Shown piece after piece: positions 19,979-30,639 of a stretch of 64,000 nt of DNA. This stretch comes from Stomoxys calcitrans. Taxonomy: Eukaryota; Arthropoda; Insecta; Diptera; Muscidae. Under the pieces are notes generated by a model. The model ran no database searches. It was not told the DNA's origin and was given only the letters and a program-made list of their open reading frames with translations. Made by a program: the position numbers and the translations under genes. Every line of letters starts with the position of its first letter. Within the stretch, counting starts at the first letter, position 1. The DNA lies in NCBI RefSeq assembly GCF_963082655.1, contig NC_081553.1, positions 16,024,643 through 16,088,642 on the forward strand. Reading direction: 5' to 3'.

Positions 19979-20605
19979 AGCCGCTAGAGGGCACAATTCT
20001 TATCCGATTTTGCATGAAGTGTTTTATTGTGACTTCCAACAACTTTGCTGAGTATGGTTGAAATCGGTTCATAACCTGATATAGCTGTCATATAAACTGA
20101 TCTTGGATCTTGACTTCTTGAGCCAATAGAGCGCGCAATTCTCATCCGATTTGGCTGAAATTTAGCATGAGGTGTTTTGTTATTACTTCCAATAACCGTG
20201 CTAAGTATGGTGCAAATCGGTACATAACCTGATATAGCTGCCATATAAACCGATCTTGGATCTTGACTTCTTGAGCCAATAGAGCGCGCAATTCTCGTCC
20301 GATGTGGAAGACGTTTTGTACAACGGCTTCTCTCATGACCTTCAACATTCGTGTCTAATAGGGTCTGAATTGATCAATAGCTTGATACAGCATATAAACC
20401 GATCTCCCGATTTTGCATCTTAAGCCCCTACAACGCACAATTCTTATCCGAATGAACTGAAGTATTACACAATAGCATATTCTTATTCAATATCCTTTGT
20501 TTGGCTTAAAAGAGATACTGCGCATAGAACTCGACTAATGCGATCCATGGTGGAGGGTATATAAGATTCGGCCCGGCCGAACATATCAAGCTCTTACTTG
20601 TTATA
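19979..20605 (+). repeat. Family 2 tandem-repeat element, 3' half
   Basis: Three to four units with 'gatcttgacttcttgagcc', 'cgatttggctgaaattt' and 'atagctgccatataaaccg', ending in the terminal palindrome ttcggcccggccgaa and then CTTACTTGTTAT near 20600. Abuts a family 3 piece on the left. Confidence 0.8.
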
Positions 20606-21762
20606 TATAAGATATATTATTTGTACATGTATGAAATGTCCTCAAATGTGATGTTTTCGTTTAAAATATGTACGAGGGGAGCTTTATAAGTTTGTGGCCT
20701 AGACAACTAGTGTTGCCAGGTGCAATCTGACATTTCCATTGACCATCATTTGGGTTGTTTACAGTGAAAATATTAATTTGGCACCCAATGACCTAAGGTA
20801 AAAATGCGTGGTCCATGATTTTTGCCACCAGAAAATACTGTTGAAGCGTTCTTCAACCATGTTTTGGAGGTGTCTCAATCGGAAAGGAAAAAGTGCTTCA
20901 ACAAATGATTTGAGGGCATGCAAAAGTTTATAAGTCTGCAAGAATACCATATTTGATGATATAAATTAGCATTTTCTTTTTTAGGCCTGAAATTGATATA
21001 GCAGCCTCGTACAATAAATAACTATTGAATATCAGAAGAAATAACCAGTTGAATATTTAAATATATATATACCATATAAAGTCCTAAATAAATCTGTTGA
21101 ATTTATTACAGATACTTTTGACGACACCAAACTACTTCTTTAGTCTTAGTGAAAAAACAAATTTATTTTGAACATGCTATAGTAACCAGCAATTGGTTAC
21201 ATTGCTCCCTGCATACACTATTCAACTTCAATTAGATCGACAACAGAGGTGTTTTTTGTGTTGTGGAAGAAAATGTTATGTTGAATCATTAAAACAAAAT
21301 ACTGCCGGGTTGTTTGTTGTATTAATAAAATGATTTAACAGACAAAACCAGGATTGCCCATAAAATTGTGCCATGTCACAAATCGAACACATGTCGAGCA
21401 CTGATCTTTGAAAATTGGAAAAGAAACAATACATGGCAGCTAGATGACAAAAAAGTAACACGAACACCTACGCCATCCGATTCGACAACATGAAAATGGC
21501 TTTTATTTCACAAATGGAAACATAAAATTTGTTATAACCATTCAATAAAACCAAAACAAGTATTTCTACGTATTACAAAAACATTGTCTATGAGAAAATC
21601 CAGATTGTTTAATATCAGCAGTGTTAACAGACCGCATTTTTGGGGTTTAACTACTGTTAATGGGAAAATTGAATAGTATAAAGATAAGAGAAACAAGTAG
21701 CGATCAGTTAAGGCGAATTTCCAATAAGTTAATATGATGGTATCATAAAATTCAAATAACAA
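20606..21762. other. Unique DNA without a recognised gene
   Basis: Several ORFs of 60-75 codons occur but none has a motif or splice context. A reverse terminal palindrome piece (caagtaaaagcg...ccgggc) of the tandem-repeat families follows at about 21765-21830. Confidence 0.4.
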
Positions 21763-21848
21763 GTAAAAGCGTTGCTAAGTTCTGCCGGGCTTTATCCACC
21801 ATGAATCGCATTTGTCAATTGGACAACAACTTAAATACTTAAAAACTA

Positions 21849-22084
21849 TTGGGTTGCCCAAAAAGTAATTGCGGATTTTTCATATAGTCGGCGTTGACAA
21901 ATTTTTTCACAGCTTGTGACTCTGTAATTGCATTCTTTCTTCTGTCAGTTATCAGCTGTTACTTTTAGCTTGCTTTAGAAAAAAGTTTAAAAAAAATATA
22001 TTTGATTAAAGTTCATTCTAAGTTTTATTAAAAATGCATTTACTTTCTTTTAAAAAATCCGCAATTACTTTTTGGGCAACCCAA
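21849..22084 (+). mobile_element. 236-bp mariner-derived MITE, copy 1
   Basis: Flanked by TA on both sides (21847-21848 and 22085-22086). The 32-bp terminal inverted repeats begin TTGGGTTGCCCAAAAAGTAA and are perfect. The interior after 'atatttgattaaag' equals the 3' UTR of the mariner fragment at 33100-33490, so it is an internal deletion derivative mobilised by a mariner transposase. Confidence 0.95.
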
Positions 22085-22089
22085 TAAAT

Positions 22090-22296
22090 AAACTTAAATA
22101 CCTTTCTTTTGAGTCCCATATTGTCGGGATTGGTCCTTATATATAAATATATATATTTTGTAAGTTTTCGGGGTGGGGAGGCCCCCAGATACCCAATGGA
22201 AAAGTTGGATACGAAATTTTTGTGTTTAGGTTACTATAAGAGAGCAAAATTTCGTTTCTGACAAGGAGCGTCTTTGTCCGTTCTCAAATGCCATAT
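22090..22296 (-). repeat. Family 3 fragment
   Basis: Carries the non-repeated end of family 3: 'gagtcccatattgtcg', 'ttttcggggtggggaggcc' and 'gagagcaaaatttcg', the inverse of bases near 42350-42450. Sits directly between the MITE and a family 1 element. Confidence 0.65.
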
Positions 22297-23850
22297 TATA
22301 CCCACCACCGAAGGATGGAGGTATATTCATCTTGTCATTCCGACTGCAACACATCGCAATATTCATTTCCGACCTTATAAAGTATATACAATATATTCTT
22401 GATCAGCGTAAAAATCTAAGACGATCTAGACATGTCCGTCCGTCTGTTCGTTCTGTCTGTTGAAATCACGCTACAGTCTTTAAAAATAAAGATATTGAGC
22501 TGAAATTTTGCACAGATTCGTATTTTTGTCCTTAAGCAGGTTAAGTTCGAAGATGGGCTATATCGGATTATATCTTGATATAGCCCCCATATAGACCGAT
22601 CGGCCGATTTCAGGTCTCAGGCCTATAAAAGCCACATTTGTTATCCGATTTTGCTGAAATTTAAGGCAGTGAGTTATGTTAGTCCCTTCGTCAATTTGAC
22701 CCAGATCGGTCCAGATTTGGATATAGCTGCCATACAGACCGATCCTCAGATTTATGGTCTTAGGCCAACAAAAGTCACATTTATTATCCGACTTTGCTGA
22801 AATTTGGGACAGTGATTTGTGTTAGGCTCTTCGACATTTTTCGTCAATTTGGTTCAGATTGGTCCAGATTGAAATATAGCTGCCATATAGATCGATCCTC
22901 AGATTTAGGATCTTAGACACATAAAAGCCACATTTATTATCCGATTTTGCTGAAATTTGGGACAGTGAGTTTTCTTAGGCCCTTCGACATCTTTCATCAA
23001 TTTGGCCCCGATCGGATCAGATTTGGATATAGCTGCGATAAAGACCGATCTCTCGATTTAAGGTTTTGGGGCCATAAAAGTCGCATTTGTTGGCCGATGT
23101 CACCGAAATTTGGTACAGTGAGTTAAGTTAAGCCCCTTCACTTACTACTGCAATATGGCACAGATCGGTCCAGATTTGGATATAGCTGTCATATAGACCC
23201 ACCTCTCGGTTTTAGGTTTTTGGGCCATAAAAAGCGCATTAAATGTCCGATGGCGCCAAAATTTGAGACATTGAGTTGTGTTAGGCTCTTCGGAGTCCTT
23301 CTTCAATTTGGCCCAGATCGATCCAGATTTGAATATTGCTGCCATGTAGACCGAACTCTCGATTTAAGGTTTTGGGTCCTTAAAAGGTGTATTTATTGTC
23401 CGATTTCGCCGAAATTTGGGGCATTGCGTGTAAGGCTCTTCGACATTTTTGTGCAACTTGACCTAAATCGGTCCAGATTTGGATATAGCTGCCATATAGA
23501 CCGATATCTCGATTTAAAGTTTTGGGCCTAATAAAAGGTGCATTTATTATCCGATTTCACTGAAATTTTAATCAGTGACTTATGTTAGACTTTTCGACAT
23601 CCGTGTCGTATATGGTACAGATCGGTTTATTTTTAGATATAGCTACTAAAAAGACCAATATTTTGTTATACACACATTATCAATGACTTGTACTTATTAG
23701 TATTTGGTCCAAATCGGAACATATTTCGATATAGCTGCTATGGGACATAAGGTATGCAATTTTCACCGGATTTTGATGAAAGGTGGTTCACGATTCAAGG
23801 TGGTGGGTATCAAAAGTTCGGCCCGGCCGAACTTAACGCCTTTTTACTTG
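22297..23850 (+). repeat. Family 1 tandem-repeat element, near full length
   Basis: Starts tatacccaccaccgaaggat, has a unique 5' section with 'gtccgtccgtctg', then tandem units. The word atatagctgc or a variant falls at 22721, 22874, 23027, 23180, 23333 and 23483, giving a period of 153 bp. It ends gttcggcccggccgaac and then TTTTTACTTG. It encodes nothing. The layout (unique head, central ~150-bp tandem repeats, 3' palindrome before CTTG) resembles the Helitron-related DINE-TR type of Drosophila; this is inference. Confidence 0.8.
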
Positions 23851-23859
23851 TTTTTTACT

Positions 23860-24690
23860 AATTTTTTTCGTTTCTATACTACTGTGGGAAATGACGCCTC
23901 AATTTAGAATGTTGAGAAGATCACAAATATAAGGGGTCAAACACCATTTTTCTAAACATTAACGAAGGAAAAAGCGATATCAATATCACCCCCAACAGAA
24001 AACCAGCCTGCCAACAATTTCAGTTGCAACTTCATTTCCCTATGCCAGCTTTGTATCCAATCCCTTTTTCCATTTCATGAGACAATCTATGACCTCATTT
24101 TATGATCAATGATGAATTGAATTGAAAATCCTTCCTTTACAATATTTTGACATTTGTGATTTGATATTCAAATGGCAGCCGATGGGAATTACGAAACACG
24201 TGCAGCTTCATATTCAAATTGGTTTATTTTTTTCCTCTCCATTTATTTATCTACGATGTGGGTTAATATGGCAGTTTGCTAACCTAATTTCTTGTAGGAT
24301 TTGAATAAAATCGTTGAATCGATGGAAAACTTTAAAAGTCATTCGATCAATTCATTATGATTTTTGACTTTTTGTTGATTGCATTCTGGTGGCAATTTCC
24401 GTTTTGCCAACAATTTGCCTACTGAAGTGTGTCTATCGTAGCATTGATTTAATACTGCTGCTGGTTCACATTCATTTTGCAGTCCATGGGTGTTTTTCAC
24501 ACTTGCGACAAGAAAAAAGCATAGTTTGATTAAACAAATTGTGAACAAAGGCAATTTTTTAACAAATCGGTGAATGAATTAAGTTTGTAATGGATGAAAT
24601 CCTCAATTAGAGGATATATTTATTCATAGACCATAAAAGTCTGTTTTGATGTGGATATACGAGTATCCAGTGACTTATCTAGGCTTTATT
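23860..24690. other. Unique DNA
   Basis: No gene or repeat recognised. ORFs near 24122 and 24339 lack coding features. Confidence 0.4.
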
Positions 24691-24694
24691 TATA

Positions 24695-26195
24695 GGTCCA
24701 AGTAGCAGTAAACCGACGAAAGAACAACAAGGCAGCAGGAGCCGACGGGTTACCCGCTGAACTATTTAAGACCGGAGGCGACACGCTGATAAGGCGTATG
24801 CATCAGCTTATCTGCTCAATCTGGCTAGAAGAACGCATACCCGATGATTGGAACCTCAGCATACTATGTCCCGTACACAAGAAAGGAGACAAGACGGAAT
24901 GTGCCAGCTACAGAGGAATAAGTCTCCTCCCCATCGCATACAAGATACTCTCGAGCGTACTGTGTGAAAGATTAAAACCTAAAGTCAATGAGATAATTGG
25001 GCCCTATCAATGCGGCTTTAGACCAGGTAAATCCACCCTAGACCAGATATTCACACTGCGCCAAATCCTGGAAAAGACCCGAGAAGGACAAATCAATACC
25101 TACCATCTCCTTAACGTTCAAAGGTATTTCAAGCCATGTCTCAGTTTGGTATCCCTGCAAAATTAATAACACTCTGCAGGATGACACTTGCTGACACGCG
25201 TTCCTCAATAATAGAATAGGACAGAATCTCTCCGAACCATTTAATACCAAACGAGGTTTCAGACAAGGAGACAGCTTATCGTGTGATCTATTTAATATCC
25301 TGCTGGAGAAGATTATACGAGATGCAGATGTGAATTGATATGGCACACTAATCACAAGAGATCACATGCTACTCGCCTATGCCGACGACATATCATAGGT
25401 CGGTCACCGGAAGTAGTAACTATGAAAGAATCGAAAGAGAGTCAGTGAAAATGGGTCTGGCAGTAAATGGAGATAAGACGAAATGGATGGTTTCCACTCC
25501 CAAAAAGCCTTGTACAACCGAGCAGATAAAGAACATGGAGAAAGTTGGGAACCACAACTTTGAGATAGTCAGTAACTTTATCTACCTCGGCACCGCCGTA
25601 ACCAAAACGAATGACACCAGTTTTGAGATAAAGCGAAGAATAATACTGGCAAACAGATGCTACTTTGGACTAAGTAAGCAGTTTAGAAACAAGGCCACCT
25701 CTCGACAGACGAAGACTACACTTTACAAGACACTGATACTACCCGTGCTATTATATGGTTCTGAAGCATGGGTACTTGTGAAAGCAGATGAGGCAGTGCT
25801 TGGAGTATTTGAGAGAAAGATTCTTCGTAAAATATATGGACCAGTTTGCGTTAACGGAGAATATAGGCAACGTATGAACCACGAGCTGTATGAGCTGTAT
25901 GACGACTATAGCATAGTTACACGCATCAAAATACAACGGCTGCGTTGGCTAGGTCATGTTGTCAGAATGGATGAAGAAGCTCCAGCAAAGAAGTCTTTTG
26001 AAGGCAAACACGGTGGTACACGCAAACCGGGAAGACCAAGAACCCGATTGAAAGATCAAGTTGTGGGAGACACCTCGAAACTTGGTGTCAGAGATTTTAG
26101 AATGAGTGCAGAAGATCGAGGCGCTTGGAACGCTATTCTACGTTCGACTAGTGGAAGAAATATTCTGTCATAGCCAATTAAAGTAAGAAAGTAAG
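24695..26195 (+). pseudogene. Broken LINE reverse transcriptase (ORF2, 5' truncated)
   Basis: Begins inside the RT domain (NNKAAGADGLPAELFK), continues through the fingers/palm motifs (SYRGISLLPIAYKILSSVL, CGFRPGKSTLDQI), then breaks by deletion and frameshift around 25130-25380, where QGDSLSCDLFNILLEK and the catalytic YADD can still be traced in other frames. A 264-codon frame (25379-26173) carries the C-terminal part with RLRWLGHVVRM. The 3' end 'tagccaattaaagtaagaaagtaag' is a short-repeat tail. The clade looks RTE/Proto-like, but I am not certain. It cannot make an active protein. Confidence 0.9.
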
Positions 26196-26329
26196 TATAT
26201 AGGCTTTATTAAAGGCTATAGCTAATATGGCTATGTCTAAGCGATATATTGCTCTACACAGGGTAGCTTGAGTTCAAGCAAAACAGTTTATTTGCATTAC
26301 ATCGCAACCATCTATTGTTGCCGAACTCA

Positions 26330-26480
26330 AATACCTTAAAGTGAACCAAATGTTTGTATATTTCACTTAGTTATAATGATACTGGTAGCGTTACCATACG
26401 TCGTGGTGGTGGCCCAAAAAATTGCAACAACACCTGAAATTATTTAACGAATGGTTCATGGACCAGTCTAGGCTGTTTTG
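26330..26480 (+). mobile_element. Fragment of a Tc1/mariner-like transposon
   Basis: Diverged copy of the bases at 26700-26845: 'gaactcaaata', 'ataatgatactggta' and 'ggcccaaaaaattgcaacaacacct' recur in order. No transposase frame remains. Confidence 0.55.
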
Positions 26481-26694
26481 TTGTGAATGTATTCAATAAC
26501 TTATCTAGACTTTATTATGGACTATGTAACTCTATTTGAGCCCTATTATTTGTTGATGTTCGGAGACATGAATGTCTCCGCCCTTATTTTGTGCAAATGG
26601 GTGGTTGCGATCTCTAATCGAGGAATTGGTTTACACAGATTAATTGGAATTCTAGAATAATAGTTTATTTATGCTATATTAGGCTAGAAAATCA

Positions 26695-27170
26695 CAATCA
26701 ACTATTGTTGGCGAACTCAAACACTATAAAGCGAACAAAATGTTTGTATGTCTCACCATAAATCTTTATAATGATACTGGTGCCGTTGCCAAACGCCATG
26801 GTTGTGGGCCAAAAAATTGCAACAACACCTAAAATGGTTCGACGAGTGAACGCTCCAATACAACGAAATCCATACAGTAGTGTCAAACAAATGGCTAAAT
26901 ATCTTAAAATATCGCGAAAAATGATCATGTTTACCGAGCGAACGCATGAGTATTTGAGCCAACGAACGGCCACCTGAAGTAATTTTCAATCTCAAGTGAT
27001 GGCTTGAGCAGTTGTGATCGCCGATGGCTGCTCTCCAATCGTTTTCATCGACCCTGGCGTCAAAGTAAATGCAACTTATTATCGGAAAATAATTTGAGAT
27101 GCTTAAGGGCCTTGAGCACGCAAACATTTCGGTCGTAGACCATGGACGTACCACCAAGACCCGGCTTTTC
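26695..27170 (+). pseudogene. Tc1/mariner-family transposase remnant
   Basis: A helix-turn-helix-like stretch (RRVNAPIQRNPYSSVKQMAK, about 26838-26897) is followed after a stop and shift by a catalytic-core piece (WAVVIADGCSPIVFIDPGVK, about 27003-27062), with stops and a deletion between. The third catalytic residue region is not evident. A minus-strand remnant of the same family is at 39440-40020. Confidence 0.7.
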
Positions 27171-27209
27171 TATTGGGGTCTTCTTGGAGAGCAAGATAAG
27201 AATTAAACA

Positions 27210-27440
27210 ACAAAAAAGACATTAAGTTCGGCTCGACCGATCTTTGGGGTATATATGTAAATGACCTGGGGTATATATGTAAATGACCTTTTGTCATAAT
27301 CCGGTGAAAAATGCATTATTTATGCACCCTTAGCAGCTATATCGAAATATGGTCCGATTTGGAGACATTGAGTGGTGTAATAAATACAATTCACTGTTCA
27401 ATTTTGGTTCAATATTGGTCTTTTTGGCAGCTATATCCAA
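27210..27440 (+). repeat. Tandem-repeat family 1/2 remnant
   Basis: Short pieces with 'aagttcggctcgaccga', 'gcagctatatcgaaatatgg' and 'gcagctatatccaaatgg'. A 21-bp direct repeat starting ggggtatatatgtaaatgac lies at about 27246-27290. Confidence 0.5.
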
Positions 27441-27739
27441 ATGGAATGAAAGGAATACTTCTTTCCACAGCTGATTCGGACTGGGTTTCCCCTGAGTGAC
27501 CCCTTTGTAGAGAAGTTCTTCATGGCTGGGTAAGATTAGGTTTAGATTCGCTTTAAATGAGAGTCTGCAATTAGCCTCATTTAGACTTTTTCGTCCATTG
27601 TGACACCACAGAAACAGAAGAAAGAAGATACCTTTTACTTCTTACCGGTGAACCGATCCTATTCTCCACGTTGGCCTTTCAAAGTTAACCATCTACGCTC
27701 AATATTCAGGATTTATTAAGGGCAATACGGTGGCGATTA

Positions 27740-28290
27740 AAACATTGAACTCTATGTTGGCAAGACTGATGAGGTGGTGTACTATATATAAAAAACTTGT
27801 ATAAACTCCAAGTCCATGGCATTAAGCTGTCTTGAGTTTCTGGACACGACGACATGAAAATCAGGACAGGAGAGGCGAATAAATTGCTATTAATTTTAAC
27901 ACAGTTATTTCCATTGATTGTCTGTCCTCAGTTGACCTCTTTAAGTCTTAATTGGCTCATATAATTTCCCATGACTAATGACTTGACATAAGTCATCTGC
28001 ATTAGCAAGGAGAATAGATTCAAGCCTTCAGAGTAATAGGCGCACATACTAACCTATGCTTCGTGGCGGCCATTCAAAGATAAGGTATTTAAACTCTATG
28101 TTGGCAAGACTGAAAAGGTGGGGCAGAATATAAAACACTTGTATAAACTCCAAGTCTATGGCATGCAGCTGTCTTGATTTTCTGGACAGGACAGAAAAGG
28201 CCGATAAAATGCTATTTATTTTAACACAACTATTTCCATTGGTTTGTCTCTGCTATGTTTACTTTGCTATTCACAATTTTCGGCTTTTTG
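27740..28290 (+). repeat. Tandem segmental duplication of about 180 bp
   Basis: The block with 'ctatgttggcaagactga', 'cttgtataaactccaagtc', 'agctgtcttga' and 'ttttaacaca' occurs at about 27755 and again at about 28095, some 340 bp apart. Both are diverged. No gene is involved. Confidence 0.65.
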
Positions 28291-28299
28291 CATATAACT

Positions 28300-29855
28300 G
28301 CAGTAAAACCACAAATTTTTCAATCATGCTCTACTTAAACCCTTTAAAAACTTACCTCAATGGTTTCTTGTTCTAGTTCTTGCTTGCATGGCATTTTCGC
28401 TAAATTCTTTAAGATATTTTAAATATCCAGTTGTTTCCAACCAAACCAAAAAACCTACGTGGGTGCCAACGTTTGTCTTGTTTTTACTGTCTCACTGAGT
28501 TGACTTGTTCTTTTTCATGTTGAGTGATTGCTACAACAACATTGTCTTGATTTATGGTATGGACATAATCGCATAATCAGTACTGGTCTTGTCTGTCAAA
28601 TTATACCATTTAAGCTATAACTTGGTTTTATTTGTTCTAAGTTTTAACACCTTCCCGGTGTTGTCCTATTTTGGCCTGCTTATTGACGTAATTGAATTTA
28701 AATAGTTATTGATAAAAATTAGAAAAAAAATATTTGGTGTAAAGTTGAACTTTTAATATCTTAAGGCTATTCAATTATTCATAGTTTTATTATTCATCTA
28801 GAAATTTTCATAAATGTGAGCACACTTCGTTAGTGGTGAATAAAACAAAAGACTTAAGACACGAACTTGTTACACTTAACAGCTGTGTCAAAGCCTAGGC
28901 AAAGAAAATACCGACATGATTATTAATTACAAAACTGGTAGCTATTCATGTCAATGTCTGGAAAAAACCTATACTCCAATCTTAATATTCCCTATATTGA
29001 AAGGTGAGAGTGTTCATTCCCCCAAGATCTCCTTTTTTTTTTAATTAAAAATATAAACTCCTATCCATATTGACTTTCGGTTGTTCGAAATCCCATTAAA
29101 AAAGAAAAATGAAGCTATTTAGAATTTCAACACAATTTGGAGGCATGTCGAGTCTTTGAAGTGAACGAAATGAACTGATTTTAACATCAAAAGTGTTTTA
29201 GACCAACATGATCATTTAACACTTGCAACGATGAAGACTTTCTTTTTTGATATGTCTGCCGATTAATATTATTTTTTCTTATTTTTTTTTTAATTTTGAC
29301 GAAACAATATCTTTTATTCAATTTACCTACACGCTATCGGTAGAAATTTGAAACAATTTCAAATTAACTAGATTTTTTTTGAGAAGAAGCCCTTTCATGT
29401 TTCGCCACATGTTGCCATCAATACTGGTAGCCTCTAAATTGCTTCTTTTTTGCTCTGATCTAAAGATTACTTCATTTTATACCGCTCATCAAAACTTGCC
29501 AAGCCAATAAGAGTAAAGTTTGTCTTATTATCTCATGGGAATCCACTGTTGATGGACACGAGACATACAGTCAGCCAAAGATTTGTGACTTGCATATATT
29601 GACAACTAACGAAAGTTTTGACTTCTTTCTTTGCTTTATTTGACACTCCTTCGTTGGGTTTTCGTTTTATTTTCTGTCGTTGTATTTGGACATTATGTCT
29701 TCTTTTGTGTCCATTTCTTTTTCACTGATTGGCTTAGGTTGCATGTGAAGCATTCGAAACTGCGAGGTGAGTATGCTAGGAGGTAGTATATGTATAAATA
29801 ATTGTGGAAATGTTAAAATCACGCTACAGTCTTCAAAAATTAAGATATGGAACTG
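28300..29855. other. Unique A/T-rich DNA
   Basis: No coding region or recognised repeat on either strand. Confidence 0.4.
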
Positions 29856-30025
29856 AAACTTTTTTCAATATAGACCGATCTTCAGATTTAAGATCTTAGA
29901 CCCATTAGGTTAGGTTGAAAAGAGGTTGTGGATATTAATCCGCCCCATGCCACTATGGAGATACACCTTAGTCAGTAATCGGCTTGTTGTGCTATCTAAA
30001 TACTAAAAAGTAACCATGAACAAAG

Positions 30026-30190
30026 AGACCACCGTGGCGAAGAGTTTAGCATATCCGCCTACGGCGCCGAACGCCTGGGTTCAAATCCCGGCATAAACAT
30101 CAATAAAATTTTCATCGGTGGCTATCCCTTTACTAATGCCGGCTACATTTTTGAGGTACCCTTCCATGCTAAAACTTCTCTACCAACCAG
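30026..30190 (+). mobile_element. SINE-1, diverged and 3' truncated
   Basis: Retains 'accgtggcgaagagtttagcat' in altered form and the B-box region (gggttcaaatccc), then the first part of the body, ending near 'aaaacttctctacc'. Older than the copy at 16454, judging by the number of substitutions. Confidence 0.75.
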
Positions 30191-30600
30191 TGTTGCTATA
30201 TCAGATCAGGTTATAGGCCGATTTGGACCGCACTTGCCACAGTTATTGGAAGACGAAACAGAACATTATGTACAAAATTTCAGCCAAATCGCGGCTTCTA
30301 GGGGCTCAAGAAGTTAAATCGGTATATCGGTTTATAAGGGTTCTGAACCGATATGGCCCATTTGCAATCCCCAATGACCTACTCCAATAAGAAGTATCTG
30401 TGAAAAATTTCAAGCAGCTAGCTTTACAACCGCAATCGTGGTTTCGACAGACGGACGGACGGACATGGCTAGATCGACTCAGAATGCCGAGACGGCCAAG
30501 AATATATATATACTTTATGGGCTCCCAGATCAATATTTCGAGGTGTTCCCAACGAAATTACTAGATTAGCATACCTACATCCTATGGTGGTGGATATAAA
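30191..30600 (-). repeat. Family 2 tandem-repeat element, terminal part
   Basis: Begins inside a unit ('gctatatcagatcagg') and ends with the non-repeated terminus: 'gacggacggacggac', 'tatatatatactttatgg', then 'cctatggtggtgg' near 30590. Confidence 0.7.
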
Positions 30601-30639
30601 AAGAAAATCTTAATTAGGAATTCCGAGCTACTTTCAAAA

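Noticed and set aside
23220..23531. 103-aa ORF with repeated 'FGPDRSRF' words
   Set aside because: The repeated words come from the 153-bp units, not from a repeat protein.
22297..23850. CRISPR-like array (regularly spaced repeats)
   Set aside because: Whole 153-bp units repeat with no unique spacers, in eukaryotic DNA.
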